Assembly: GCA_019509785.1 (NCBI GenBank)
Contig: JAEKLQ010000025.1
Coordinates: 1 to 64,000 of the forward strand
Origin: Fibrobacterota bacterium
Lineage (GTDB): Bacteria; Fibrobacterota; Fibrobacteria; UBA11236
Length of the DNA stretch: 64,000 nucleotides
Direction: 5' to 3'
Positions 24,373-31,717 of this stretch are shown piece after piece. The notes under the pieces were generated by a model. That model was not told the origin of the DNA. It made no database searches and worked only from the letters and a program-made list of their open reading frames with translations. Position 1 is the first letter of the stretch. Each line of letters starts with the position of its first letter. A program made the position numbers and the translations under genes.

Positions 24373-25209
24373 TCAGGAAAGGTGGGAAAGGATCGAGGCC
24401 AGGGTGTCCTTCAGTTCCTTGCGCGGCACGATCATGTCGAGCATGCCCTTCTCGAGCAGGAACTCCGCGCGTTGGAAACCGGGCGGCAGGTTCTGGCGGA
24501 TGGTCTCGCGGATCACGCGCTCGCCCGCGAAGCCGATCATGGCGCCGGGTTCGGCGATGTTGATGTCGCCCAGCATGGCGAAACTGGCGGTGACGCCGCC
24601 CGTGGTGGGGTTGGTCATGATGGAGATATAGGACACGCCGGCGGCGTTCAATTGCGCGATCACGGCCGAAGTCTTGACCATCTGCATCAGGGAAAGCGCG
24701 CCTTCCTGCATGCGGGCGCCGCCCGAAGCCGAGACCATGATGGCCGGGATTTTCATCTGCAAGCCGCGCTTGAGCACGCGGGCGATCTTTTCGCCTTCCA
24801 CCGAGCCCATGGATCCGCCGATGAAGCGGAAATCCATCACGCCCAGGCTCACCTTGATCCCTTTGATCTCGCCGACGCCGGCCACCACGCCGGAGTGGGC
24901 GCCGGTGTTCTTCTCGGCGTCGTGCAGGCTGTCCTTGTACTTCTTCTTGGCGACGAACTTGAGGGGGTCGGTGGACTTCAGGCCCGGGTCCATCACCTGC
25001 CAGGTACCATCGTCGATGAGGAGCTTAACGTAATCGTTGGCGCCGATGCGGAAGTGATAGCCGCAATGCTCGCAGACGTATTTATTGGCCGCCAGCTCCT
25101 TCCGGTACAGGATCTCCTTGCATCCTTCGCACTTCACCCATAGGTCCACCGGAGTGTCCCGTTTGATGAAAGTACCGATGCCGGATTTAGCCTTGCGGAA
25201 CCATTCCAT
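24373..25209 (-). CDS. accD: Acetyl-CoA carboxylase carboxyltransferase subunit beta
   Basis: The 278-residue product has the N-terminal four-Cys zinc finger (CEGCKEILYRKELAANKYVCEHC) and the crotonase-type carboxyltransferase core, with GSMGSVEGEKIARVL, SASGGARMQEGALSLMQM and PTTGGVTASFAMLGD. It transfers the carboxyl group from carboxybiotin to acetyl-CoA as an alpha2-beta2 complex with AccA, not present here. The start MEWFRKAK is typical. AGAAG precedes the ATG. The upstream gap carries the heptamer repeat array at 25304-25446, so this array lies in or near its promoter region. Confidence 0.96.
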   Translation of the reverse strand: MEWFRKAKSGIGTFIKRDTPVDLWVKCEGCKEILYRKELAANKYVCEHCGYHFRIGANDYVKLLIDDGTWQVMDPGLKSTDPLKFVAKKKYKDSLHDAEKNTGAHSGVVAGVGEIKGIKVSLGVMDFRFIGGSMGSVEGEKIARVLKRGLQMKIPAIMVSASGGARMQEGALSLMQMVKTSAVIAQLNAAGVSYISIMTNPTTGGVTASFAMLGDINIAEPGAMIGFAGERVIRETIRQNLPPGFQRAEFLLEKGMLDMIVPRKELKDTLASILSHLS

Positions 25210-25303
25210 TCGTCTTCTAACCGTCCAGGGGAGCTTCTAAATGAGGGGATTTAAGATAGCCAAAGGGGGGAACGGCGTCTATTTGGCCGTAATTCCGAAG
25301 AAA

Positions 25304-25446
25304 AGGGTATAGGGTATAGGGTATAGGGTATAGGGTATAGGGTACAGGGTTCAGGGTTCAGGGTAAAGGGTTAAGGGTACTCTACTTTAACCAATCGACT
25401 CTCTGGCGCTTCGCGCCGGTACCCTTAACCCTGTACCCTGTACCCT
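25304..25446. repeat. Tandem heptamer (AGGGTAT-type) array with inverted arm
   Basis: Eleven consecutive 7-base units AGGGTWN run from 25304 to 25380: five AGGGTAT, then AGGGTAC, two AGGGTTC, AGGGTAA, AGGGTTA and AGGGTAC. After a 38-base spacer containing a GGCGC-TTC-GCGCC hairpin (25405-25417), four units return in inverted orientation (25419-25446). The junction units form a perfect 14-base inverted repeat, AGGGTTAAGGGTAC against GTACCCTTAACCCT. The array sits between the HNH gene end and accD. There are no unique spacers, so it is not a CRISPR. Confidence 0.9.
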
Positions 25447-25472
25447 AACGGAGTAAAGCCTACAGGCGAGTC

Positions 25473-26018
25473 CTACGCCATCGCCACCCGCCAATAGATG
25501 TAGTCCGCCCAGGATTGGTGGGGGATCTTGAAGCTCAGCTTGTTGACCAGGTTGCGCGGGGCCGCCTTGGTGAGCCGGGGCGCGTAAGGCTGTTGCAGCA
25601 TGCTCAGCTCGCCTGCCTTCCAGCGCTTGTTCCCCTTGCGATTGTTGCAAGTCATGCAAGCCGCCACCACGTTGTCCCACGAGGTTTCGCCCCCGTGGCT
25701 TTGCGGAATCACGTGGTCGAGAGTGAAACTGGTCATGGTTACCTTGACCCCGCAATAAACGCAACGGCCATGATCGCGGGCGTAGATGTTCTTGCGGTTG
25801 AAGGGGAGGAAGTTGGTGAAGTTGCGAGGCATCACCTGCATATCCAGGCATTGCACGATGGACGGGATGCGCATGCTGAAGCGGGGGGAGCGCACCACCT
25901 TGTCTTCGTATTCCGCCACCACGATGGCGCGGCCCAATGACCAAAGGGTAATCGCCTTCTTCCAGGAGATGATGTCCATCGGAATGCCGGCCTTATTCAG
26001 CGCCAACGCTTCAACCAT
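25473..26018 (-). CDS. HNH endonuclease family protein
   Basis: The 181-residue product carries a complete HNH module in residues 85-140. CVYCG and CMTCNNRKG provide two Cys pairs for structural zinc, LDHVIPQSHGG holds the catalytic His, and WDNVVAAC holds the Asn. The N-terminal 80 residues (LALNKAGIPMDIISWKKAI) match the free-standing HNH proteins common in many bacterial chromosomes, which are not tied to a phage or intron. The substrate is unknown. No phage genes surround it, so a house-keeping or repair role is more likely than mobility. Confidence 0.88.
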   Translation of the reverse strand: MVEALALNKAGIPMDIISWKKAITLWSLGRAIVVAEYEDKVVRSPRFSMRIPSIVQCLDMQVMPRNFTNFLPFNRKNIYARDHGRCVYCGVKVTMTSFTLDHVIPQSHGGETSWDNVVAACMTCNNRKGNKRWKAGELSMLQQPYAPRLTKAAPRNLVNKLSFKIPHQSWADYIYWRVAMA

Positions 26019-26193
26019 GGGGACTACCTTGGTCCGTTACCATCCCGCGCCCAACGCGCGGTTATCCTTATTTTACTAACATCCCCCCGCCTCGGCAGCA
26101 GCAAAATCGGGGTCTCCAGGGCCGCGCAGCCTCCAATCCTCCAACCTCCGGTTACTTTTTAACTACTCATCCCTTCCCAAGGGACCTGGAACC

Positions 26194-26640
26194 ATGCGGC
26201 GGAAACCCAACATCGGCAGCCCCAAAATCGAAGCCGCCCTGGCGTTGGGGCTCTTGCTCAGCTTCTTCCTTCCCTGGCTCCGCTCGATGGGCAAGCCCGT
26301 GTCGGCCCCGGAGATCCGAGGTCTGCTGGAAGGGCCCCACCGCTTTTTCTCCTCCTTCCATGCGGGCTCGCGCGTTTCCATCGACTATCGCCTTTCGCTA
26401 CTCCTTTGGACGGTGCCTATCGCCGCCGGTTGCATCCTGATGGCGATCGCGTTGCGGCGGTATCGCGGGTGGATGGCCGTGGTGGCCGGGAGCCTGGCGG
26501 CAGCGGCGTTCTTCTTCTTGCAGCATGAAGTGGAAGGGTTCCCGTTCCACCGTTTGGCTTGGGGAGCCTACCTGGCGCTTGGCCTAGGCGCGGCCTTGCT
26601 CTTCTCGGCCCTATGGCGGATTCTCATCATCCCCCCGTGA
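26194..26640 (+). CDS. Small integral membrane protein, four helices
   Basis: The 148-residue product has about four hydrophobic segments (ALALGLLLSFFLPWL, LLLWTVPIAAGCILMAIAL, WMAVVAGSLAAAAFFFL and LALGLGAALLFSALWRIL). A short loop between the first two holds a Pro/Glu-rich segment. No family is recognised. It stands alone on the plus strand, divergent from the HNH gene, with 176 bases between them. Confidence 0.6.
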   Translation: MRRKPNIGSPKIEAALALGLLLSFFLPWLRSMGKPVSAPEIRGLLEGPHRFFSSFHAGSRVSIDYRLSLLLWTVPIAAGCILMAIALRRYRGWMAVVAGSLAAAAFFFLQHEVEGFPFHRLAWGAYLALGLGAALLFSALWRILIIPP

Positions 26641-26741
26641 ACTTTGGCTAGCGAGTGTGAGCTGGCTCACTCCCCTTATTGTTGCTGGAAGGCGGCGGTA
26701 CTAGATTTTTTGACTTAACCCTTATGATGGGATCCCGGGCC

Positions 26742-27407
26742 ATGCCGTTTCGCTTTTTCCGTTTTGCAGCCGCGAGTGGGCTTCTTCTGATTCCCGCTGT
26801 TCGCGGTACATGGGCGAAACCGGCCCCGAAGACGGAGACGAGAACCCAGGCGGCGGCGCCCGCTCCCTCTGGCCCGCTCCGGGTGGATTCCGCCAAGGTC
26901 CATAGCCTTTACCTGGACGGGGAATTCGACACGGCCATCGCCATGTTGGAAGCCAACCTGAAGGAAACCCGCCAGTACCGGCACGACGATAGCGTTTTCA
27001 TCTTCAAGCATCTGGGCGTGATGTACGCGGCCCAATACGATACGCGCGAGAAGGGGAAGTACTACATGAACCGCCTTCTCTCCGTAGAGCCCACCGCCAA
27101 AATCGTGGATATGTACGCCAGCGACATGATCTATATGATTTTCAGGAACATCCAGGATGAGTTCGAGCAGAACCGCTTGTTCATGGGAATGCAGAGCCAG
27201 AACCGGCTCAGGAACGATTCGCTGGCCGAAGCGAAACCGAAAAAGGATTCCGTTAAGGAAAACCCGAAGGTGGCCTCCTCGTCTTCGTCGAGCGGAACGA
27301 AGTGGATTTGGGGCGGGGCGGCCGTGGCCACCGTGGCGGCGGGCGTGGGCGCCTACTTCATTTTAAGCGAGCAACCCAAGGTCGTGCGCAAGGGATCCGA
27401 ATTTTGA
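26742..27407 (+). CDS. Exported TPR-like protein with C-terminal membrane helix
   Basis: From the ATG at 26742 the 221-residue product begins with a signal-like segment (RFFRFAAASGLLLIPAVRGTWA). The centre is a helical-repeat region (VHSLYLDGEFDTAIAMLEANL, FKHLGVMYAAQY, YYMNRLLSVEPTAKIVDMYA). A Ser/Lys-rich linker then leads to one hydrophobic helix (WIWGGAAVATVAAGVGAYFIL). ATGs at 26724/26727 and 26679 are alternatives. A weak promoter (TTGTTG-17-TAGATT) lies at about 26680-26708. The gene precedes the large Ig-repeat esterase lipoprotein by 32 bases, so the two are probably cotranscribed. The family is not recognised. Confidence 0.6.
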   Translation: MPFRFFRFAAASGLLLIPAVRGTWAKPAPKTETRTQAAAPAPSGPLRVDSAKVHSLYLDGEFDTAIAMLEANLKETRQYRHDDSVFIFKHLGVMYAAQYDTREKGKYYMNRLLSVEPTAKIVDMYASDMIYMIFRNIQDEFEQNRLFMGMQSQNRLRNDSLAEAKPKKDSVKENPKVASSSSSSGTKWIWGGAAVATVAAGVGAYFILSEQPKVVRKGSEF

Positions 27408-27439
27408 ACGCCTGGGCGAGACTCCTTCGGCGGACCGGA

Positions 27440-30400
27440 ATGATATGGCGGTCACGCCGCTCATTGTGGGCCTTATCGGCGCTTTCTCTGTTCGCATGGA
27501 GCTGCCAATTAACCAAGAGCGATAAGGTCGAGAACACGCTTTCCTTCAGCCGGCTCGCGGACAGCCTAAAGAGCTTCGACAAAACCGTGATCGTGCTGAA
27601 GCAGCTCGACGGCACTCCCTTGGATACGATTTACCAGGCCAAGGTAATCCAGGACGCGGACGTGAAAGATTTGCTCGCGCCCCATTGGGATGGGAGCCGG
27701 ATACTGGTGGAAATCACCGGCATAAAAGACGGCAAGGTAGTCTACCAGGTGGAGACCCGATATGATCGGGCCACGGGGATTCGCGATGGGGTCCAGGTTT
27801 ACGTCACTCCGGACCTCGCCCTTTCGTCTACGGTACATACCCTGAGCCTTCTCATCGGAGACTCCTCGGATTTGCCGACGGTCACGATCCAACCAGCGAA
27901 CCTCCTGGATAAAACCTTGGAATGGATGGTCGATTCGACCACGCTGGTAAAGCTTGGCCCCACCTACTTGCTGGCCTTACGGGCGGGCAAGGGTGAACTG
28001 ACGGTCAGGCTGAAAACCCATCCCGATTCCAAACTTTCCTTCCCCTTCACCATTACCGAAGCCGGAACTGTTCCACAATCCATTACTATCGATCCGGAAT
28101 CGCTGAAGATCGCCGCCAACGGGCCCTCGGCGCTTCTCACGGCCAAGATCTCCCCTTCCGCCGCGTCCTCCGCGGTCACTTGGACATCCGCGGATACCGG
28201 CATCGCCTCGGTGGATACGAACGGGCGGGTGCAGGGCAAGCGAGCAGGCGAAACTTCCATTCTGGCGACCTCCGCGGTACGCCTCAACGTGCATGCCTTC
28301 GCGCATGTGAAAGTAACGGATGCGGTTCCCGTCACCAGGGTCATTTTCGCCAACCATAACCTGTCTATCGTCGCGGGAAGCGCTGCGGAAAGCCTCTTGG
28401 TAACGGTTCAACCTACCGATGCCGATCCGTCCGTCAGTTTCACCGTATCCGACCCGAACAAGGCATCGCTGCAAAACGGGAAAATATCCGGGATCGCGGC
28501 CGGCACCTTGACCGTCATCGCGACTTCGGTTTCCAATCCTCTCGCCAAGGACACGCTCCACCTAACCGTTACCCCTCCCAGTCAGCAAGATACCGTGCCT
28601 CCGCTCAGGCCTAACGTGCACGTGAATCCCGTCGGCCCGACCAAAGCGCGGCGGCCCGTATGGACCTGGTCCAGCGGCGGCGGCGGCTCCGGTATTTACC
28701 AGGTTTTGCTCGACAAGACGTTCTTCGACACCACCACTAGCATTTCCTTGCCGGATACGACCTATACGCCCTCGGCCGATCTCAGCATCGGCGTACACGT
28801 GTTATACGTGCGCGAGCGGGATGCGGCGGGAAATTGGTCCCCGCCCGGATCGGCGCAAGTGGAAATCGATACCGCCGGTCCGGCGGCCCCCCTCATACAT
28901 GGAACTTCGCCGACCGCCGTATTACCGCGCTGGACATGGGGGTCGGGCGGCAACGGCGGCGCGGGCGTATTCCGATCCCGGTTGGCGGATGCGAATTTCC
29001 CCGCGGGCGCATCCGAATCGACCGATACGATCTTCACGATCGCCAGCGCCATCGGCGGCACGACCTATACCTTGTACGTGGAAGAGCGCGATGCGGCCGG
29101 GAACTGGTCCCCGTCCGCCAATCTTCCCATCAAATACGATTTGAGCAAGCCGGTGGTGGCCATCTCGGTTCCGCAGGCATCGGGAACCTTCATCACCGCG
29201 TTCGATACGGTCACCATCGCGGGCAGCGCCAGCGGACCCAATGGCATCGCCAAGATCGATTACACGGTGAACGCGGGCGCGGCGACCTCCCTTACCGTGG
29301 GAACGGGCGGAGCCTGGCGCATCGCGTCCTTGCGGGTCGCCAACGCCGCGACCCTGGCCATCAAGGTTACGGCTACCGATAGCCTAGGGAATAAGGGCGA
29401 AGCCAATCTCTCCATCCTGCGGGATAGCATTCTGCCCCTTCCTCCCGTCGCCCTGTCCAAGCCGGCTTCCCCGACCAACGTGCCAACGGCATCATGGACA
29501 TGGGCGCCAGGAAGCGACATCGACGGGAGCGGGCTCAACGGGAAATACCGTTGGAAGTTGGACGCGGGCGCCTGGACGGAAACATCGTCCGCAGCGGCTA
29601 CGGGCGTGGCGCTTACCGAAGGAACCAGCACCTTTTATGTTCAAGAACAGGACAAGGCGGGCAATTGGTCCGCGTCGGTAACCGGGGATATCATGCTGGA
29701 CACGAAAGTCCCCGACGCGGTTACCTTCGTCGGAACGGATTCTTCCGTCGTGACCACCCTCACGCCGACCTGGAAGTGGATCCCCTCCGTCGCCAACGGC
29801 GGCATCGACGCCTATATCCTGAAATTGGACAACGGAATCGAGTTCGATTGGCCGACCCGGACTTACACCCCGACCACGCCGCTCAGGAACAACGCCATCC
29901 ATACCTTGATCGTGAAAGAGAAGGATTACGTGCCAGGCGTAATCGGGCCTGGCAAGCCTTTCAGGATACAAGTGGGATTGGACCCGAACAAACCCTGGGG
30001 AGGCTTGAAAAATATCGCGGCTAAGACCTCCGGCTGCGGCAATAGTGTGTTTGCTGGAAGCGGGAAATTCACGACCACGAGCGGCGGACAATCGAGAACC
30101 TATATCGTGGATGTGCCTGACGGTTATGATTGGCGCCATCCCTACCGGCTATTCTATTGTTCGCATTGGCTCGGCACCAGCGCCGACACGATGGCGGCCC
30201 AGAACTACCTCTCCCTCAAGACATTTGCGGACGCCGATACCGAACATGCTTTTTTCATCGCGCCGCAAGCGCTCGGAACGACCTGGACGCAAAGCGATCA
30301 TGTTCTCTTCGATGATATCCTGGCCCAGGTGAAATCGACCTATTGCATCGATTCCACGCGGATTTTCGCGGTCGGTTTCAGCATCGGAGCCAGCTTCACC

Positions 30401-30808
30401 TATTCCCTTTCGACCACCCATCAGAACCAGATCCGCGCCGCCGTCGGCATCGCTCCGGCCAATTACAATATCTATCTCCCTTCCCCGCTCCCGCGCGATC
30501 CCATCGCATGGATGCAGACGACGGGCGTGAACGACGTCACCGACCCTTGGATCAGCGGCACCAGCACGACCCAAGGCGCGAAATATATCGCCATCCAGCG
30601 GGCCCAGGATAACGGTTGCACCGTTCCGGCGACCATCCCGACATGGCAGACAGGCGATCATGTCTGTTATGACTTCAGCGGTTGCAAGCCGGAATATCCC
30701 ACCAAGGCCTGCACCTTCAACGGCGTTCACACCAACGTCAACATCGATGCGGGCAGCACGGAAAATTGGATTCCCGCCGAGGCCTGGAAGTTTTTCACGC
30801 AATTCTAA
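27440..30808 (+). CDS. Surface lipoprotein: BIG2/Ig-like repeats plus feruloyl-esterase-like (CE1/LpqC) domain
   Basis: The ATG at 27440 gives a lipoprotein signal (RRSLWALSALSLFAWSC). The order of the 1122 residues is: an N-terminal domain shared with the gene at 62857; two BIG2-like domains (about 210-280 and 297-365); then at least four Ig/fibronectin-like modules, three of them marked by ERDAAGNWS or QEQDKAGNWS near 457, 550 and 735. A C-terminal alpha/beta-hydrolase (about 865-1122) ends the chain, with nucleophile motif GFSIGAS (Ser near 981) and a late His in GVHTNV near 1097. The hydrolase resembles PHB-depolymerase/feruloyl-esterase proteins of the LpqC type. It would sit on the cell surface and remove feruloyl or acetyl groups from plant polymers; the substrate is inferred. 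Confidence 0.8.
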   Translation: MIWRSRRSLWALSALSLFAWSCQLTKSDKVENTLSFSRLADSLKSFDKTVIVLKQLDGTPLDTIYQAKVIQDADVKDLLAPHWDGSRILVEITGIKDGKVVYQVETRYDRATGIRDGVQVYVTPDLALSSTVHTLSLLIGDSSDLPTVTIQPANLLDKTLEWMVDSTTLVKLGPTYLLALRAGKGELTVRLKTHPDSKLSFPFTITEAGTVPQSITIDPESLKIAANGPSALLTAKISPSAASSAVTWTSADTGIASVDTNGRVQGKRAGETSILATSAVRLNVHAFAHVKVTDAVPVTRVIFANHNLSIVAGSAAESLLVTVQPTDADPSVSFTVSDPNKASLQNGKISGIAAGTLTVIATSVSNPLAKDTLHLTVTPPSQQDTVPPLRPNVHVNPVGPTKARRPVWTWSSGGGGSGIYQVLLDKTFFDTTTSISLPDTTYTPSADLSIGVHVLYVRERDAAGNWSPPGSAQVEIDTAGPAAPLIHGTSPTAVLPRWTWGSGGNGGAGVFRSRLADANFPAGASESTDTIFTIASAIGGTTYTLYVEERDAAGNWSPSANLPIKYDLSKPVVAISVPQASGTFITAFDTVTIAGSASGPNGIAKIDYTVNAGAATSLTVGTGGAWRIASLRVANAATLAIKVTATDSLGNKGEANLSILRDSILPLPPVALSKPASPTNVPTASWTWAPGSDIDGSGLNGKYRWKLDAGAWTETSSAAATGVALTEGTSTFYVQEQDKAGNWSASVTGDIMLDTKVPDAVTFVGTDSSVVTTLTPTWKWIPSVANGGIDAYILKLDNGIEFDWPTRTYTPTTPLRNNAIHTLIVKEKDYVPGVIGPGKPFRIQVGLDPNKPWGGLKNIAAKTSGCGNSVFAGSGKFTTTSGGQSRTYIVDVPDGYDWRHPYRLFYCSHWLGTSADTMAAQNYLSLKTFADADTEHAFFIAPQALGTTWTQSDHVLFDDILAQVKSTYCIDSTRIFAVGFSIGASFTYSLSTTHQNQIRAAVGIAPANYNIYLPSPLPRDPIAWMQTTGVNDVTDPWISGTSTTQGAKYIAIQRAQDNGCTVPATIPTWQTGDHVCYDFSGCKPEYPTKACTFNGVHTNVNIDAGSTENWIPAEAWKFFTQF

Positions 30809-30841
30809 AGGGCTTGGCAGAGGAGGGGTAGGCCATTCCTT

Positions 30842-31717
30842 TTAATCATTTAAAATCAAATCGCTGAGGCTGGTGAAGTAGACGACAAGGTAAACCAGAA
30901 CCGCCCCAAGAATCGCTTTACGGTAAACGGAAGCCGCGTAGCCCGGCGGTAGGCTAATCTCCAGGCTCGGTTCGGCCCGGAAACGGCTTTCCCACTTCCG
31001 CATCAGAATGCCATTAATGAGGATTTCCGTCGCGAGGGGCAGGAGGAAATTGAAGGCAAGCCATAAGTTGATCCGGTAATCCGTGGCCGGGCTGGCATCT
31101 GCGAGCATTTTCCCGGACCATGTCGCTGCCCCGGAGGCCAATGCGGTTATACACCAATGCTTCCGGAAGGACTTCCAAAGGATTTCAGTGCGGACCAGCC
31201 GCCAAAGGAATTCCCGCCGAATCGGTTCCGGCCCGAAAAGCGGTTTCCCGATGCGCTCGAAAAACGACCTGAGCAAAACATCGGGCTCCGCGAATAAGGG
31301 CGATATACGCAGCCGTCCTTGCGCGAACTCCAGATCCAACATCCATCGTTTAAACCGCCCAATCCGGAAGTGGATGCCCTTGAGGGAATGGAAGGGATAT
31401 TCGGTTTCTCGGCCGTTGGAACCCAAGCGTAGCGAATCCGAGTCCAGCCTCAGGTATTTATCCGTCCCGCGGCGCATGAAGAACCAGAGGCTGAAAAGCA
31501 GGAAGGCCGCCACCAGGTTGGCCAAGGATAAGGACAGCCAAGCGGCATAAGCGGAATTCCCCTCCATCATCCGGATGCGTTGGACCGCGCCCCAATCCGT
31601 TGGGAAAAAGCGAACGAGCGCTAATACGATGAGGAGGTAAGGTAACCTTCGCAAAGCCGTCCGGACCGGATGAACGCCGGTTACGGAGCTTTCCGGAGGC
31701 TCCCGATCCACGCTCAT
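30842..31717 (-). CDS. Membrane protein of unknown function
   Basis: The 291-residue product (start 31717, overlapping the upstream stop as ATGA) has two N-terminal helices (LPYLLIVLALVRFF; AWLSLSLANLVAAFLLFSLWFFM). A central soluble region of about 90 residues has PH-like strands (LRLDSDSLRLGSNGRETEYPFHSLKGIHFRI is the first of them in outline). Two to three C-terminal helices follow. It is translationally coupled to the TPR protein upstream and its stop faces the esterase lipoprotein end. It is probably a partner of that TPR protein in the envelope. Confidence 0.6.
   Translation of the reverse strand: MSVDREPPESSVTGVHPVRTALRRLPYLLIVLALVRFFPTDWGAVQRIRMMEGNSAYAAWLSLSLANLVAAFLLFSLWFFMRRGTDKYLRLDSDSLRLGSNGRETEYPFHSLKGIHFRIGRFKRWMLDLEFAQGRLRISPLFAEPDVLLRSFFERIGKPLFGPEPIRREFLWRLVRTEILWKSFRKHWCITALASGAATWSGKMLADASPATDYRINLWLAFNFLLPLATEILINGILMRKWESRFRAEPSLEISLPPGYAASVYRKAILGAVLVYLVVYFTSLSDLILND

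Noticed and set aside
25304-25446. CRISPR array
   Set aside because: The seven-base units follow without spacers, and no cas genes are present in the window.
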